From contig JALJEE010003038.1 in NCBI GenBank assembly GCA_023231475.1, forward strand, positions 62,001 through 126,000: DNA of 64,000 bases, read 5' to 3'. The translations under genes were made by a program, and so were the position numbers. Positions within the stretch are counted from its first letter, which is position 1. The number at the start of each line of letters is the position of its first letter. This document shows positions 51,473-62,031 of the stretch, piece by piece. The notes beneath the pieces are model-generated. The model saw only the letters and a list, made by a program, of their open reading frames with translations. It did not search any database and was not told the DNA's origin. This stretch comes from Seison nebaliae. Lineage: Eukaryota > Rotifera > Pararotatoria > Seisonacea > Seisonidae.

Positions 51473-52029
51473 TTATGATTTCACTTTTATCATCATCATC
51501 TTCTTTTTTTCCAACTTTTTCACTCTCTTACTCTTCCCAAATATCCTTCCAATCTCTTCTTCCTTTCGATGCGACAAACATTTACTTTTCAAAATCCTAT
51601 TTGTTCTTCAGAAAAAGAAATGTATAAAATTAAGTTAAAATAAAGTAATTTTACTCACCGAATTCTATGGCACTTCGTTTCATGTGATTCCAATTTACAT
51701 ATTTTCTCTTTTTTCTCATTATCCTTATTCGACGTTTGGAGACTGGAAAGAACATCCTCAAAATTATCCAGGTGAGTTGTCCATGGTAAACTGTTTGACT
51801 GTTCTTTATTCTTATCAGTGAACACTTTCTTCTGAGTTGGAGTAATTGCTGAAGAGATTCCATCTTTATTCGACCCTAGACCATCACCATCCTTCCATCC
51901 CATTTTACTCAATAAGCGAAGACCAATTCCGTCTAAGAATTTATAAACTTATAATGAAGTTAATAACAAAAAACCCTTCTTTTTCAAGTCCGTTCCATTC
52001 GGATTAGGACCATAGCACACTTTTCCCAT
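51473..52029 (-). CDS. PINX1: PinX1-like G-patch protein
   Basis: Three exons: 52029..51975, 51932..51659 and 51605..51473, with introns of 42 and 53 nt, give 153 aa. The first junction completes the G-patch: DGIGLRLLSKMGWKDGDGLG. It is followed by THLDNFEDVLSSLQ, which lines up with the PinX1 segment after its G-patch. The third exon supplies LKSKCLSHRKEEEIGRIFGK, matching the later PinX1 block (SSRS..DLDCIFGK). The C-terminus is a short Lys/Met-rich tail, so the protein is about half the human length. PinX1 is a nucleolar factor in rRNA/snoRNA processing and a telomerase regulator. It is transcribed towards the receptor gene, with only about 50 bp between their stop codons. Start chosen at ATG 52029, which begins MGKVCYGPNPNGTDLKKK. 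Confidence 0.8.
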
Positions 52030-52789
52030 GACAATCTTTTATATTTTTATTAATGTACATTCAGCCAAAATCTTATTTTTACATATTTTTTTTGTTTTCA
52101 TCGCCATCAATGAAATATCATTAGTGACGGTCAGCTTCGTTAATACTATTGTAACGAGTACGATTATTTTATTTGTGAATAAACGAAATTAACTCTTCAA
52201 TCAATCGAATGAATATAATCCCCAACTGCTCCTTTCTTTTATACTCGTCCCTCGTCAGTTTCTTTATAGGACCTCTCCTTTCTCACATAGGCTCTTCTCT
52301 TTATCTCTCTCGCTTTCTCTTTTCTCATTTTCTTCTTCAGCTGCTCTAAGCCACTCTCACTGTTACAGTATAAAAATAATTATACATCTTTTTATATAGC
52401 TACATCAACACATTAGGGTTAAAGTAGCCTAGGAATGTACCTTAAATATCCATTCAGAAGCCAATTTTGTTTTAAAGTTATCATACATTATTTTTAAGAT
52501 ATTATTCTCTCTTCGTAACATTGCACGAGCTTCGGACAGATTCGTCGATGCCGTGGACTTTGCTAATTTCTGAGGATCGCGTTAGAAATATCTGGAGTTG
52601 AAAAAAGACGGGACTACTCGAGTAATCGGCAATTTGGTAAGAAATATTTCTGTCGATCTCCATTTGTGAGCCCAAATGTGACGAAATCAAAAATATTCAT
52701 GTTCCTCGGAGGTTGCACAACTTTCTGATTTGCGATGAATTGTTACCACTCACTGTTACCACGTGTGACAGCTAAGCTTACAGAGACCA

Positions 52790-53420
52790 TTTGAAATACA
52801 TTTGAGATTCAACCTAGATTCTTTTCAAAAACTGGTATCATTCTCGTTCTTCAGATATTTGGGGGTTTTGTCATCTTTACTATTATTACAATCAATTGAA
52901 TTGAGGTGAAATCAATGATTTCTATGGTCTCGCAGTCTCATTATCGTCAACTCATAAATCATTACGATCTCTCGATCGAACATACAACAGAACAATACGG
53001 ATATTACTCGGTTGTGGTAAACCGGTCAACAGATCCTTCATGTTCTCTATCTCGGAGCTGAAGCCTTTACCACTTCTTCTCGCAGTTAGGTACGTTAAAT
53101 TACTAGAATCTGCAACTTCTTCCGATTTTCCGATTCCATCTTTTAATCAATGTGAGATATTCTCTTCTCCTATCAACTTCTTTTCGCTTTATTATTATGT
53201 ACCTACTTCTATGGAGGACGCCCGCTCTATGATTATCGCTTTACTATCTAACATACTTACTTTATCTAACAACTTTATTATCGATTCCTTCATTCCTGAC
53301 TCTTTACGTACCCACGTGGATCAAGGCAAATCACTTATTTCCAATAATTCATCTGATGAGTTATCTCGTTTCCTTTTTAATTTACCCCGCGGAGATTTGT
53401 TGTATTAATTTTAAAAAAAA
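52790..53420 (+). mobile_element. LINE remnant, 3' end of reverse transcriptase ORF
   Basis: Contains FFRYLGVLSS (the (K/R)YLGV block after the RT fingers/palm) near 52850, then LRSLDRTYNRTIRILLGCG, the LINE RT C-terminal connector, and ELKPLPLLLAVRYVKLLES. The frame from 53040 to 53408 ends IDSFIP...GKSLISNNSS...NLPRGDLLY and is followed by an A-rich tail. The terminal signature matches the element at 26913-27590. The copy is 5'-truncated. Stops separate the upstream piece from the longer 3' frame. Confidence 0.65.
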
Positions 53421-53564
53421 ATATCCTTAAGAAATAAAATAATGTTTAATTGAACAGGTAAAGAAAATAAGTTTATTTTAAAATGAGTAAATATTCGGAG
53501 TAGAATTATGAATAATTGGAAAATACTTTCGTAGTAAATATCTGTCAAACCAAAGAATGATATT

Positions 53565-54202
53565 TTATCCCTTAGGAGATGAATGGTTGATATCTATCGA
53601 ACAATAATCTGTGTTCAGTCGGGAACTATTCAGAACACTACCGGCAAGACGGTCAACTGAATTATTAAAATTCCCCAACCCATTTGATTGTGTAGGAGAT
53701 AATAAAGCATAATGATTCTTCGTTTGGTTGTTCTCTAAAGAATAATTTTGAAAATCATTTGAATCATCTCTTTTCCTTTTAACAAAATTTACGTTACCCA
53801 ATTTGAATAAAAGGATGATTATTATGAGGATGGTAGTTGTCATGAGAAATACTGCACTAGAAATAAATGCATATTTCTTATTGGAAAATTGAAAAAAATC
53901 GGATAATGTCGAATCAGAAATGTCAATAAAGTTCTTTCGTTTTTCTGACAGTTTCGATTTAGCAGGAGGTCGTGAGTGGTTTTCCAAATCAGTATTGATC
54001 TGAGAAATATTCGAAGAGATAGTTCGTATCTTTATTGTTGCTGTTGTTGCTGATTTGCCTTTTCCCATTAATGGGTAATAAACGGAAAGAATTCCATTTG
54101 GTAAAGGATGTAGCAAATGATGGAAATATCTATTTGGGTGGAAGATAATATTTCTTTCGCCTTCAGCAAGATTAATGACCGCAAATTCTTGTTGTAGTAT
54201 TG
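53565..54202 (-). CDS. Single-pass membrane protein, 3' exon (5' end missing)
   Basis: An exon opening after an acceptor (AAATAG) at 54203 encodes AILQQEFAVINLAEGERNII and a luminal or extracellular part. A membrane segment (ISSAVFLMTTTILIIIILLF) follows, then a cytoplasmic tail with NYSLENNQTKNHYALL and TDYCSIDINHSSP, which contain tyrosine motifs. No signal peptide is present, so upstream exons are needed. The gene just upstream (54263-55036) is a candidate source, but its frame stops before a donor of matching phase, so I keep them apart. Unknown family. Confidence 0.5.
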
Positions 54203-54262
54203 CTATTTAATGTATATCACACATATTTCGATGTTAATATTAAAAAAAAACTTGGATTTTTC

Positions 54263-55036
54263 TTATTTTTCAAATTGGGAAGAAGAATTTGTAGAATAAT
54301 TAGAATGATTTTTTGATCGTTCTAAAAAAGATAAATTGTTTATATAATTTTGAGGAAGATGAATATTAACTCTATAATCGTATTCGTTGTGAATTGAATC
54401 GAAATTGATAAATTTGCTAAATTTGATATAAAATTTTGACGATCGTTTAAATTTTGTAAGACTTCCTTGATCTTTTCCATAAAGACATTGATCCATTTTA
54501 ATGGTCTGATGTCTGTTGCTTAATAGGAAATGGTGATTTGTAAAACAGATATTATATTGAAGATTATTTAAGATATTCTTTTCGTTCTGTGGAATTTTAG
54601 TATAGCTAGCAAGATAATTCTTATTCTGGTTGGAAATTACATTGAAATAAAAAGAGTGTAAAGAATTGAAGATGGCATTAATTTCTTGACATCGATTTCG
54701 TGGATGATACATTGTACTCATTAATTTTAAACAACAACTCTTCAATTGCACTAGTTGATTTTGCGTGAGATGATCTTCGTTGGATTGATAAGAATCTAAA
54801 AGACGTTGCACTTGCGACCAATTATAGGATAAGGATTTCCCAAATATTCTGTAAAAAGTTGAACGCCATTTTTCCGTTGAGGATGTGAATACGAAATGAC
54901 GTAATGTCTCACTATTAAGTATATGTTGACAATGACATGAAACTTCCACCAATTCGTTCTCTATATCAACAGTGACCTCATGGAGAGTATGAAGAGAAGG
55001 AATAACAGAGAATATTATATATGGAATCAATATCAT
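54263..55036 (-). CDS. Secreted glycoprotein-like ORF of unknown function
   Basis: 257 codons starting with a signal-like MILIPYIIFSVIPSLHTLH. Six or more cysteines occur in the first 130 residues (VSCHCQH, KSCCLKLM, RNRCQEI, YNICFTN), and there are several N-glycosylation sequons, the last in the C-terminal SNYSTNSSS. There is no membrane segment in this exon. It may be the ectodomain of the single-pass protein encoded just downstream (53565-54202) if an alternative splice avoids the stop at 54263. No family recognised. Confidence 0.5.
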   Translation of the reverse strand: MILIPYIIFSVIPSLHTLHEVTVDIENELVEVSCHCQHILNSETLRHFVFTSSTEKWRSTFYRIFGKSLSYNWSQVQRLLDSYQSNEDHLTQNQLVQLKSCCLKLMSTMYHPRNRCQEINAIFNSLHSFYFNVISNQNKNYLASYTKIPQNEKNILNNLQYNICFTNHHFLLSNRHQTIKMDQCLYGKDQGSLTKFKRSSKFYIKFSKFINFDSIHNEYDYRVNIHLPQNYINNLSFLERSKNHSNYSTNSSSQFEK

Positions 55037-55625
55037 TGCTCGTTCTCAGATCAATTTAATTCTGATCGTCAATTATTTAATGAAAATCGATGAGATATTT
55101 GATAATTATCACTTATTATTCGTTGAAATATGGTGATTAATCCAAATCTGAAATTTTTCAAAATTCCGTTCAAATGGAGAAAAGTTTTTGGAAGTGGAAT
55201 ATTCTTTCCACAATCTCCACAAACACTGCGAGTAGTTTGTGAATTGTTCAAATAGCCTATTCATTATCTCCACTTAAAAGGTGATGTGTCAAACGAGAAC
55301 GTTTGAGATTGTCTGGGAGTACGTGTTTATAGAGATTTGAGGGATTTTCGTTCACATTAACTCTATTTTCTCTCACAATAATTCAAAGGAATTCGAATAA
55401 TAATTTTTGACAATGTGTTCACCTATCGAAGTGTTTTCTTAACTCTCCCAGCCGTAATGGCATCGCATTTCTCGTCTTAGTGAATTGGAAAGAGAATTTT
55501 TTGTTTTGTAAGAAACTTTATTGAACAGACAAAAGAATGAAATAAAATAATTCCGAAAGAATTTTCATGCATCGACGAATATTTTAGGAAAACACTAGAT
55601 AATTAATTTTAGATTAATCACTTCT

Positions 55626-55913
55626 TCAACCTACAGCCATTGTATTTTTGTTTAATGTAGAATAGACTTCCTTCAACAAATGGTCATATTCGTCCACCAA
55701 TTTGGTAATTTCGAATAGTTCGGTTTGTACTTCTTTTGGCAATTCTTCAAACTTTTGTCGTGATTCATCCGCAAAAGCATCGATATGCATTGAAACTCTT
55801 TCACTGGATGGTTTTCCTTTCTGATAATAATTCGGAAACATCCATGGAGATAGATTGCAAAGCAATCCGTTCATCAAAATGCAGTATAAAATAAAATGAG
55901 TGAAATTAAACAT
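55626..55913 (-). CDS. Small secreted helical protein (95 aa)
   Basis: A single frame with a hydrophobic start (FTHFILYCILMNGLLC) followed by a hydrophilic helix-rich part (DESRQKFEELPKEVQTELFE, ITKLVDEYDHLLKEVYSTL) and no cysteines after the leader. A potential donor, GTAGGT, overlaps the end, so more exons may follow. Unknown function. It is one of several small secreted or membrane ORFs in the same orientation between 53.5 and 56.5 kb. Confidence 0.45.
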   Translation of the reverse strand: MFNFTHFILYCILMNGLLCNLSPWMFPNYYQKGKPSSERVSMHIDAFADESRQKFEELPKEVQTELFEITKLVDEYDHLLKEVYSTLNKNTMAVG

Positions 55914-56007
55914 GGAAAATATTTTTATTTTTTTATTCTCTTCGCAAAATCTAATTACTTGACAAGTTTCTCTCCGTTTGTATTTCGAATGAATTTGAAT
56001 GTTGTCG

Positions 56008-56502
56008 TTAACCTTTATTTTTGTGGCGCAAAAAGTTGACCAGTTTAACTATATCCGCAACGATCGGTAAGCCAATAATTAAGCTGAGAGTTAGGAAAGC
56101 CACATAGCCCAAACCCTGAGAACTTTTGATGGATGCATCATATTTCGTCTCAGTTTCTGTCACTTCTTCGACCGCTGCAGTTTCAGCTGCTTCTTTCGCT
56201 ACTTCTTTCTCTTGATCCATTATCTCTGCTACTTCTTGCTCTTCATCAACAGTCACTTTATGTGAGAGATGATTATGAAATAATTATTAAACTTATTCAA
56301 ATAAATAACTGATAGGACAAATTTCAAAATGTATCGTTTCAGTTCTAGAAGTTGGACCAACACATTCGACACTCGGTTCATTATCCTTTACACATTCATA
56401 CACATTTAATCGATCTATATCACAACTCCATTGGTTAGATAATATTGGTTCATATAGTGCCATCAACATAACCAGGAAAAACATTACATAATTCCTCAAC
56501 AT
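56008..56502 (-). CDS. Small type I membrane protein with acidic linker (146 aa)
   Basis: Two exons, 56502..56310 and 56255..56008, meet in phase 1 across a 54-nt intron. They give a signal peptide (YVMFFLVMLMALYEPILS), a short ectodomain with four cysteines (WSCDIDRL, YECVKDNE, VECVGP, FEICPI), and a Glu/Ala-rich linker (EEQEVAEIMDQEKEVAKEAA). A membrane segment (YVAFLTLSLIIGLPIVADIV) and a basic tail RHKNKG follow. An earlier donor one codon cluster upstream would also keep frame. No family recognised. Confidence 0.6.
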
Positions 56503-57150
56503 TCTTTCTTTCGTTAAAACTAACTTAGCTTTTTAGACAATGTATAATCGGTTCTAATAATACTTGCATAAGCAATTCATGTTACCATGGGTGATTTTGG
56601 ATCGATAAATTCATTGCTATGCAAATGACCAGTAATCTTATCGATTTTTTCATTGATTTTTTTATGGATTTTCTAAACAGTTATGTTTTTTACAGTTGCA
56701 TAACTGACGCATATAATTCATTATGGACAACTATTAATTTCCTAATTACATTAAATTATTATTATTTCATATTATTCTTATGATAACCGGCGTAAGTTCG
56801 TTTATAAACTAATAATAATAATAAACAATAAATTGAAGACATAAATATAATTTATATGTATTAATAAAAATGATTGTAGACTAAGAACGAAGTGGAATGA
56901 ATTAGGAACATGAATATATTCCGAACAGAAATTTTCTTAATAATTGAAAAAGTATATATTCGTATTCAAATTGTCTAACTTTCAGAAATGGAATGAACGT
57001 TAATAAATAACGTGAACGTAGAAATGAAGAAATAATTCTTGAAATAGAGAAGTAATAAAATGATTAAATATTGACACGAAGATTCCCTTCGTAGGTTACA
57101 AGATATGTTACTGTATGATATGGAGAATTTCTTCAATTATTATTTGTCGA
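56503..57150. other. Divergent intergenic region
   Basis: AT-rich, between the minus-strand small-protein gene and the plus-strand SBP-like gene. No further feature recognised. Confidence 0.5.
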
Positions 57151-58440
57151 ATGAGTGACTTTGATTCTATTACTCAATTAACCGACCATCGATGGCAATG
57201 TCGATGGAAGACGTTCTTCCGTACATTGTTCATTTCATTTATCGCCTTATCTGTGGCCGTTGGAGTTTATGTTTCATTATCATTTGCCATTCTCAATCAT
57301 ATGCAATTAACGGAAGTTTTAAATGAATTATCCAATATGGATATGGAACGATCACCAAATATGGAACATCATCAAATGAAACTTCCAAATGGAGGAAAAG
57401 TGATGAATTTTTCTTGCTTAAAAGAAACGCCGATCAATTTTGTAGTGGGAGGTGTCTCCGAACCATTTTTTATTCTGTTATTTTACATTTATTTGTTTCT
57501 TTTATAAATTAGTCGATTTCAGTGATAAAGCATCGGGTCATTTACAGGGTTTCTTCATAGATTTAGCTGAGTTAGTGTGTCGTGAAGCTAACGAAGAATT
57601 ACGGACAATTTCAAATGAAACGAATTATAAATGTAGTTTCACATTCTCCCAAGAAGAACAATTATGTTCAGAACTGAATGAACAGAAAAAGAATTATGGT
57701 TATTATATTATGTTATTATTTATTATTATACAACAACTATTTTTAACGATACGCAGATTATGACGGATGTCTCTTGTATTATCATTCGCATGTTAGATTC
57801 ATGAAGAATCATACAAGAAGATGTGCTACAATGAAACCTGTGGAATTGACACATCCGATTACAGCATCATTGTGGACAATGAGATCCATATTTAATGACA
57901 TGAGAAAAACATTAACTATCGGTTAGTATATTATTAGTCTTCAAATATTCTGATGGAAATGAAGGATTATTAAAGAGTCAAATGTGTAATGAATTTGAAT
58001 TGGTTGAGAAAATATTGAATAGTGGCACGAAGGGAGTTCAGATGACACAAACGAAATTTATCCAATTTGATAATTTTCACGACATAGTCGATGCTTTCTA
58101 TTCGGGAAATGTTTAATATTTTTCTACTTTCTATGAAAAACAATTTTCATAGTTAACTCATGTATGTTTATACAACACGTTAGATGATCGATTTAAATTG
58201 ATGAAAGATGAACGATTTCTTCTTATCGCTCAAACTATCAGTACACGATTAAGTTCAAACGATAAAATGTTCTCAAAAAACCGTCTGGGACTTCTTCTAT
58301 TCCATCGGAAAAGTATTTGTCGCAGTACTAAACATCTGAGAGATAAATTTATGTTACAATTCCATCTACTGCTCAAACGAACGATGAAAAACATCAACGT
58401 CGTCAGAAAATTATGTATTAGATATAGAAGTTCTATTTAA
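57151..58440 (+). CDS. Membrane-tethered SBP_bac_3-like (solute-binding) protein
   Basis: Exons: 57151-57451, 57513-57698, 57757-57921, 57938-58110 and 58153-58440 (370 aa). An N-terminal cytosolic stretch and one membrane segment (FFRTLFISFIALSVAVGVYV) give type II topology. The outside part resembles bacterial type-3 periplasmic solute-binding proteins: INFVVGVDFS, GHLQGFFIDLAELV (the G-f-x-x-D-L-A motif), YDGCLLYYHSH with a later R and THP, then FDNFHDIVDAFYSGNLTHV, which matches the second-lobe 'a-L-x-x-G-x-v-D' block. Unlike an ionotropic receptor, no channel interrupts the two lobes. It may bind an amino acid or similar ligand. The gap between exons 3 and 4 is only 16 nt. The C-terminal 30 residues are uncertain; coding-like sequence in another frame and a good acceptor before 58490 suggest an alternative end. 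An in-frame ATG also occurs at 57115. Confidence 0.55.
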
Positions 58441-59481
58441 ATATTTAATTCTCCAATTTTCTAAATTTTCTTTTTCTCATTCGCAGTTCCAGGAGAGATT
58501 TGTCCTGCTCAAAAGAAGAAAAGTCGACGACTAACCGGGCTCCAATCGACACTCTACACTCCTAATAAGCATCGAAATGATCTTTATAGAAACTAACGGA
58601 AGAAAATTATTTCATTTGTAATGAACATGTCTCAATCACAAACGAATTATCTTTTATTTAATTAATTTGGAATTTTAACTAATAAAAAATTATGATAAAA
58701 ATAAAGGAAATTTAAAATGGAATTGCCGAACTAAAGGTAAAGGTCTGGCAAAGGTGGTCAAATTTTTGGTTTAAATTTTTTGGTCGTATTTTCTTTTGAA
58801 ACTTATCTTACTAGACCAACTTTCAATTCTGAACATCGTCATGTGCTCAGAATTTTAAATTTCGGCCAATAAAAAAAGATATTGGACTTTGTTTATTAAA
58901 ATTTTGAGCTAACATTTTCAACCTTTGCCTAATCCATTATCATTAGAATTGAAGGATATGAATATCATACTCCATACTTTATTATTGATAATGTCAAAGT
59001 AATATCAGTCCAATTCGACTCTTGCCAATTCCAATTTTTGTTCAGTATAATAATAATATAATATTATATTGGGAGATCATGGTTGAAATTCCAAAAAAGT
59101 TTGCATCTTTCAATTTCTAAAGCAAACATTAAAATTACAGAATAGACCACTTGAATTATTACACGTCATAACCTGCTCCAGAATTTACACGTCAATATTT
59201 CTGTCTTTATCTTGATCGATTACAGGTGAAATCATACAAAATATAGACAACTGGAGATGAGATAAGAGATTAACAACATCACATTAGAAGGATGACGTTT
59301 TGATCAACAGATAAAATGTCTATAACAATTAGATAATAGATAAAATAGATGAAATTCATGTTTGAAATATAAGCTTAATATATTTAAGATGCTCACTCAA
59401 CATATTCGACGTCACATTCATCTATAAATTAAGTGGAATTTATAGATAATTTGTCATTTTCCAAAAGAAGAATAGTTCCAA
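58441..59481. other. 3' flank and spacer
   Basis: Starts with a possible alternative last exon (58490-58602) after a strong acceptor (TTCTCATTCGCAG). The rest shows no feature. Confidence 0.4.
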
Positions 59482-61977
59482 ATGAGTTCCTTTTCTCGCG
59501 GTCTTCTGATCGTTTTTCTCCTTTTCATTCTTCATCGTCAATGCGAGGAGATTAATGGTCGAAAGAAAGTTTATTTTCCAACGTTGAAAAAAGATCGATC
59601 TAATCAAGAGAAGAAGGAATTGGAGATACAAAGCGATACAATTCGGGACAACGACTATCAGAATCATTTGGTGGAAGGGAAATCCATTTCCGCATTCCTG
59701 CAACTAACTGAAAGGAAATGGCCAACTTGTCGAACCATGGACATTGGTCTTCCAACTCATGGTTTTGGACAAGAGAGTGGAGTTACTGTCACGGTCGACT
59801 CATCGGTATCGAAAAAAGTCGAATTAGAAGACGCAGAAAATGGACAGTCGATTAATAATTTGGATATGGAGCAATTGCAGAAAGAAGGACTCAGTCTTAT
59901 GCAAATCGCCAAGTTGAAAATGGAAAAGACGAATAATCCGGAAAATGGACCAGCTGTTGAAGAATTGACAGTTCGGAAAGAGAGTGAAACTATTCCATCA
60001 ATTAGTGAGGAACTGGAAGAAGAAATTGAACGTGATGGAGTCGATATTGATGAAGAATTGGAGGAGAAAGAACAGAATGAAAAGAGATTAGAAAAACGAC
60101 TCAATTCGGAAACGGAAAAAGAAACCGAACATGGAGAAGAAGGATCTGGATATTTGGAAAGTAGGAGAGAAATAATATCCTTACTCAATGGTTCGTCGGA
60201 TGGTAAAGGAAATTTAGATGGTGAAATATCCGTTTCATCTCATCACTATTTCCAGGATGTGATGATTGAGCAAATTGGGGAGGAAGGACTTCCATCTATT
60301 CAGAAGAATATACCAATAGAGACTCCACATTTGGAGAATATCTTGAATAACGTAGAACCGAACGTATCGGTAGAAGACAATGCTCCGAAAGATATCGATC
60401 GAATAGATTTAGAGAAATCATTAGAAAATGGAAATCACTTCGATTCTGAAGGAAATCAGATGAAGGAAAATCATGTTGGATCTAACTTCCATAACAAGAA
60501 AGAACAAGAAAAAGAGATTGAGACGATGGAATCATCTGAACATCTTATTGAGGAAGGTCGAATTGTGGAGGGAAAAGAAAAAGAAGAAACTTTTGCAAAT
60601 GAAGAAATTCATGAGGAGAACTCGAATGTGGAAGATGTGCAAATTAAGGATGATGATGTTCGAATTGGAGCAGTTGAATCTGGAAAAGAGAATGTCGATG
60701 GTCTTATAGAAGAAGAACTTGACCATACTGATGAAGTAATGACGGAGAATAATGTAGAACCACAAGAGATCGAAAATGCTATTTACACTCCAGGAATTAA
60801 TAAGGAATATCCTTCGGTCGATAACAATCAAGAGGATTTTATTAAAGATGAAAATATTTCTATCAATAACTATCAAGAGGATTTTATTAAAGATGAAAAT
60901 ATTTCTATCAATAACAATCAAGAGGATTCGATTGATAAGGAAGAATCATCAAAAACAGAAGAACGATTTTCTAAAGAATTGATTGAAGATGATTCTTCGT
61001 CGAATCAGTTGACGAGAAAGAAGAATACGTTTGAAGAAAGTTTGAAGAATTCGTTTTTAATGAAAACTTCATCGAAGGAGATTGTAGAAAAGGTGATAAT
61101 TACAAATCTATCGGAAAATGATAGTGAAAAGAATAACGTAACAACTTCCGTTCCCCACGTCCACATTTCATTGAGGAGAAATGTCTCTGCTATCGAGCAA
61201 CAAATGGGCATATCGTTAGAGAGACCCAAAGAGAAGAAGAAGAGTCTTCTGAAATCGGACGAACAATCCGGATATCGTGAAAGTGTCACTAGAACATCTT
61301 GGATGATTGGTTTGATTCGATCATATTTCTCTTGTAAATGGTCTGAGAGTAGTACGAGTAATCTTGCTGTTACTTCTCAGAGGATAGAAGAAGATTTGGA
61401 AGAAACTCTCATTTCGATTTTGGAAGTGAAGAATTCTCAGAAATTTCTCAGTTTTTTTCTTAAGAACTCGAGAAAACACATTTCATTTCAAATGGCGCTC
61501 TATTTCCATCTGAATTGTAGATATGTTGATCGTTTCTTATTGATTAATTTCGTGGAATTGAAGAGACCTTTATCCAATTCGACATTGAAAGCCATTCTTC
61601 ATAATCGAGGAATTCCTAGTAAATTCGAGAAATTCTTTTGGTTACACTATCGAGATATGATCCAATCTGATCACTCTCGATATGAAGTGTACAACAATGG
61701 TAATTATCTTCCCATGTTTTTTATATTCATATCAAAATTGACGGAATTATTCCAATTGTTCAATTCATATGTTAGTCATTTATTCCGTTTCTTGTTTATA
61801 ATCTTTTTATAGAATTTAATTACAAGTCTCGTAACTTTCATAATCATTTTCTTCATGATGGAAATGCATTTATACCTCTCTTGTTTCTTGTGGAAATTTG
61901 GCAAGAAGAAATTATTGGATTGTAATCGAGGTCCACTAAATGTTAGAGATGAACCTCAAATATCTGGTTTTTTTTAA
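59482..61977 (+). CDS. Large acidic type I membrane protein of unknown function (817 aa)
   Basis: A long first exon (59482-61770) and a second (61813-61977) are joined across a 42-nt intron that removes an in-frame stop. The signal peptide is GLLIVFLLFILHRQC. Residues about 130-550 are extremely rich in Glu, Asp, Asn and Ser, probably disordered, and include three 15-residue tandem units. A more ordered basic/hydrophobic region with three or so cysteines follows (WMIGLIRSYFSCKWSESS, ALYFHLNCRYVDRFLLINFV). The second exon supplies a membrane segment (NLITSLVTFIIIFFMMEM) and a short tail ending GPLNVRDEPQISGFF. I recognise no family; large acidic secretory proteins of this kind occur in gametes, glands and biomineral matrices. 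Confidence 0.7.
60823..60933 (+). repeat. 45-nt in-frame tandem repeat
   Basis: Two complete units (60823-60867, 60868-60912), nearly identical, and a third partial unit. Each full unit encodes NNxQEDFIKDENISI within the acidic protein. Confidence 0.9.
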
Positions 61978-62031
61978 TTTTTCATTTTTCATAAGGAAAC
62001 TGTAAATTTTTTAGAAAGAAGTGCAAAAAAT

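Noticed and set aside
55069-55251. Minus-strand frame with CGDCGK considered as a zinc-binding first exon
   Set aside because: There is no ATG start, no matching splice to the next ORF, and only one Cys pair.
59757-61289. Minus-strand Ser/Phe-rich frames opposite the acidic protein
   Set aside because: They are complements of Glu/Lys-rich codons on the plus strand.
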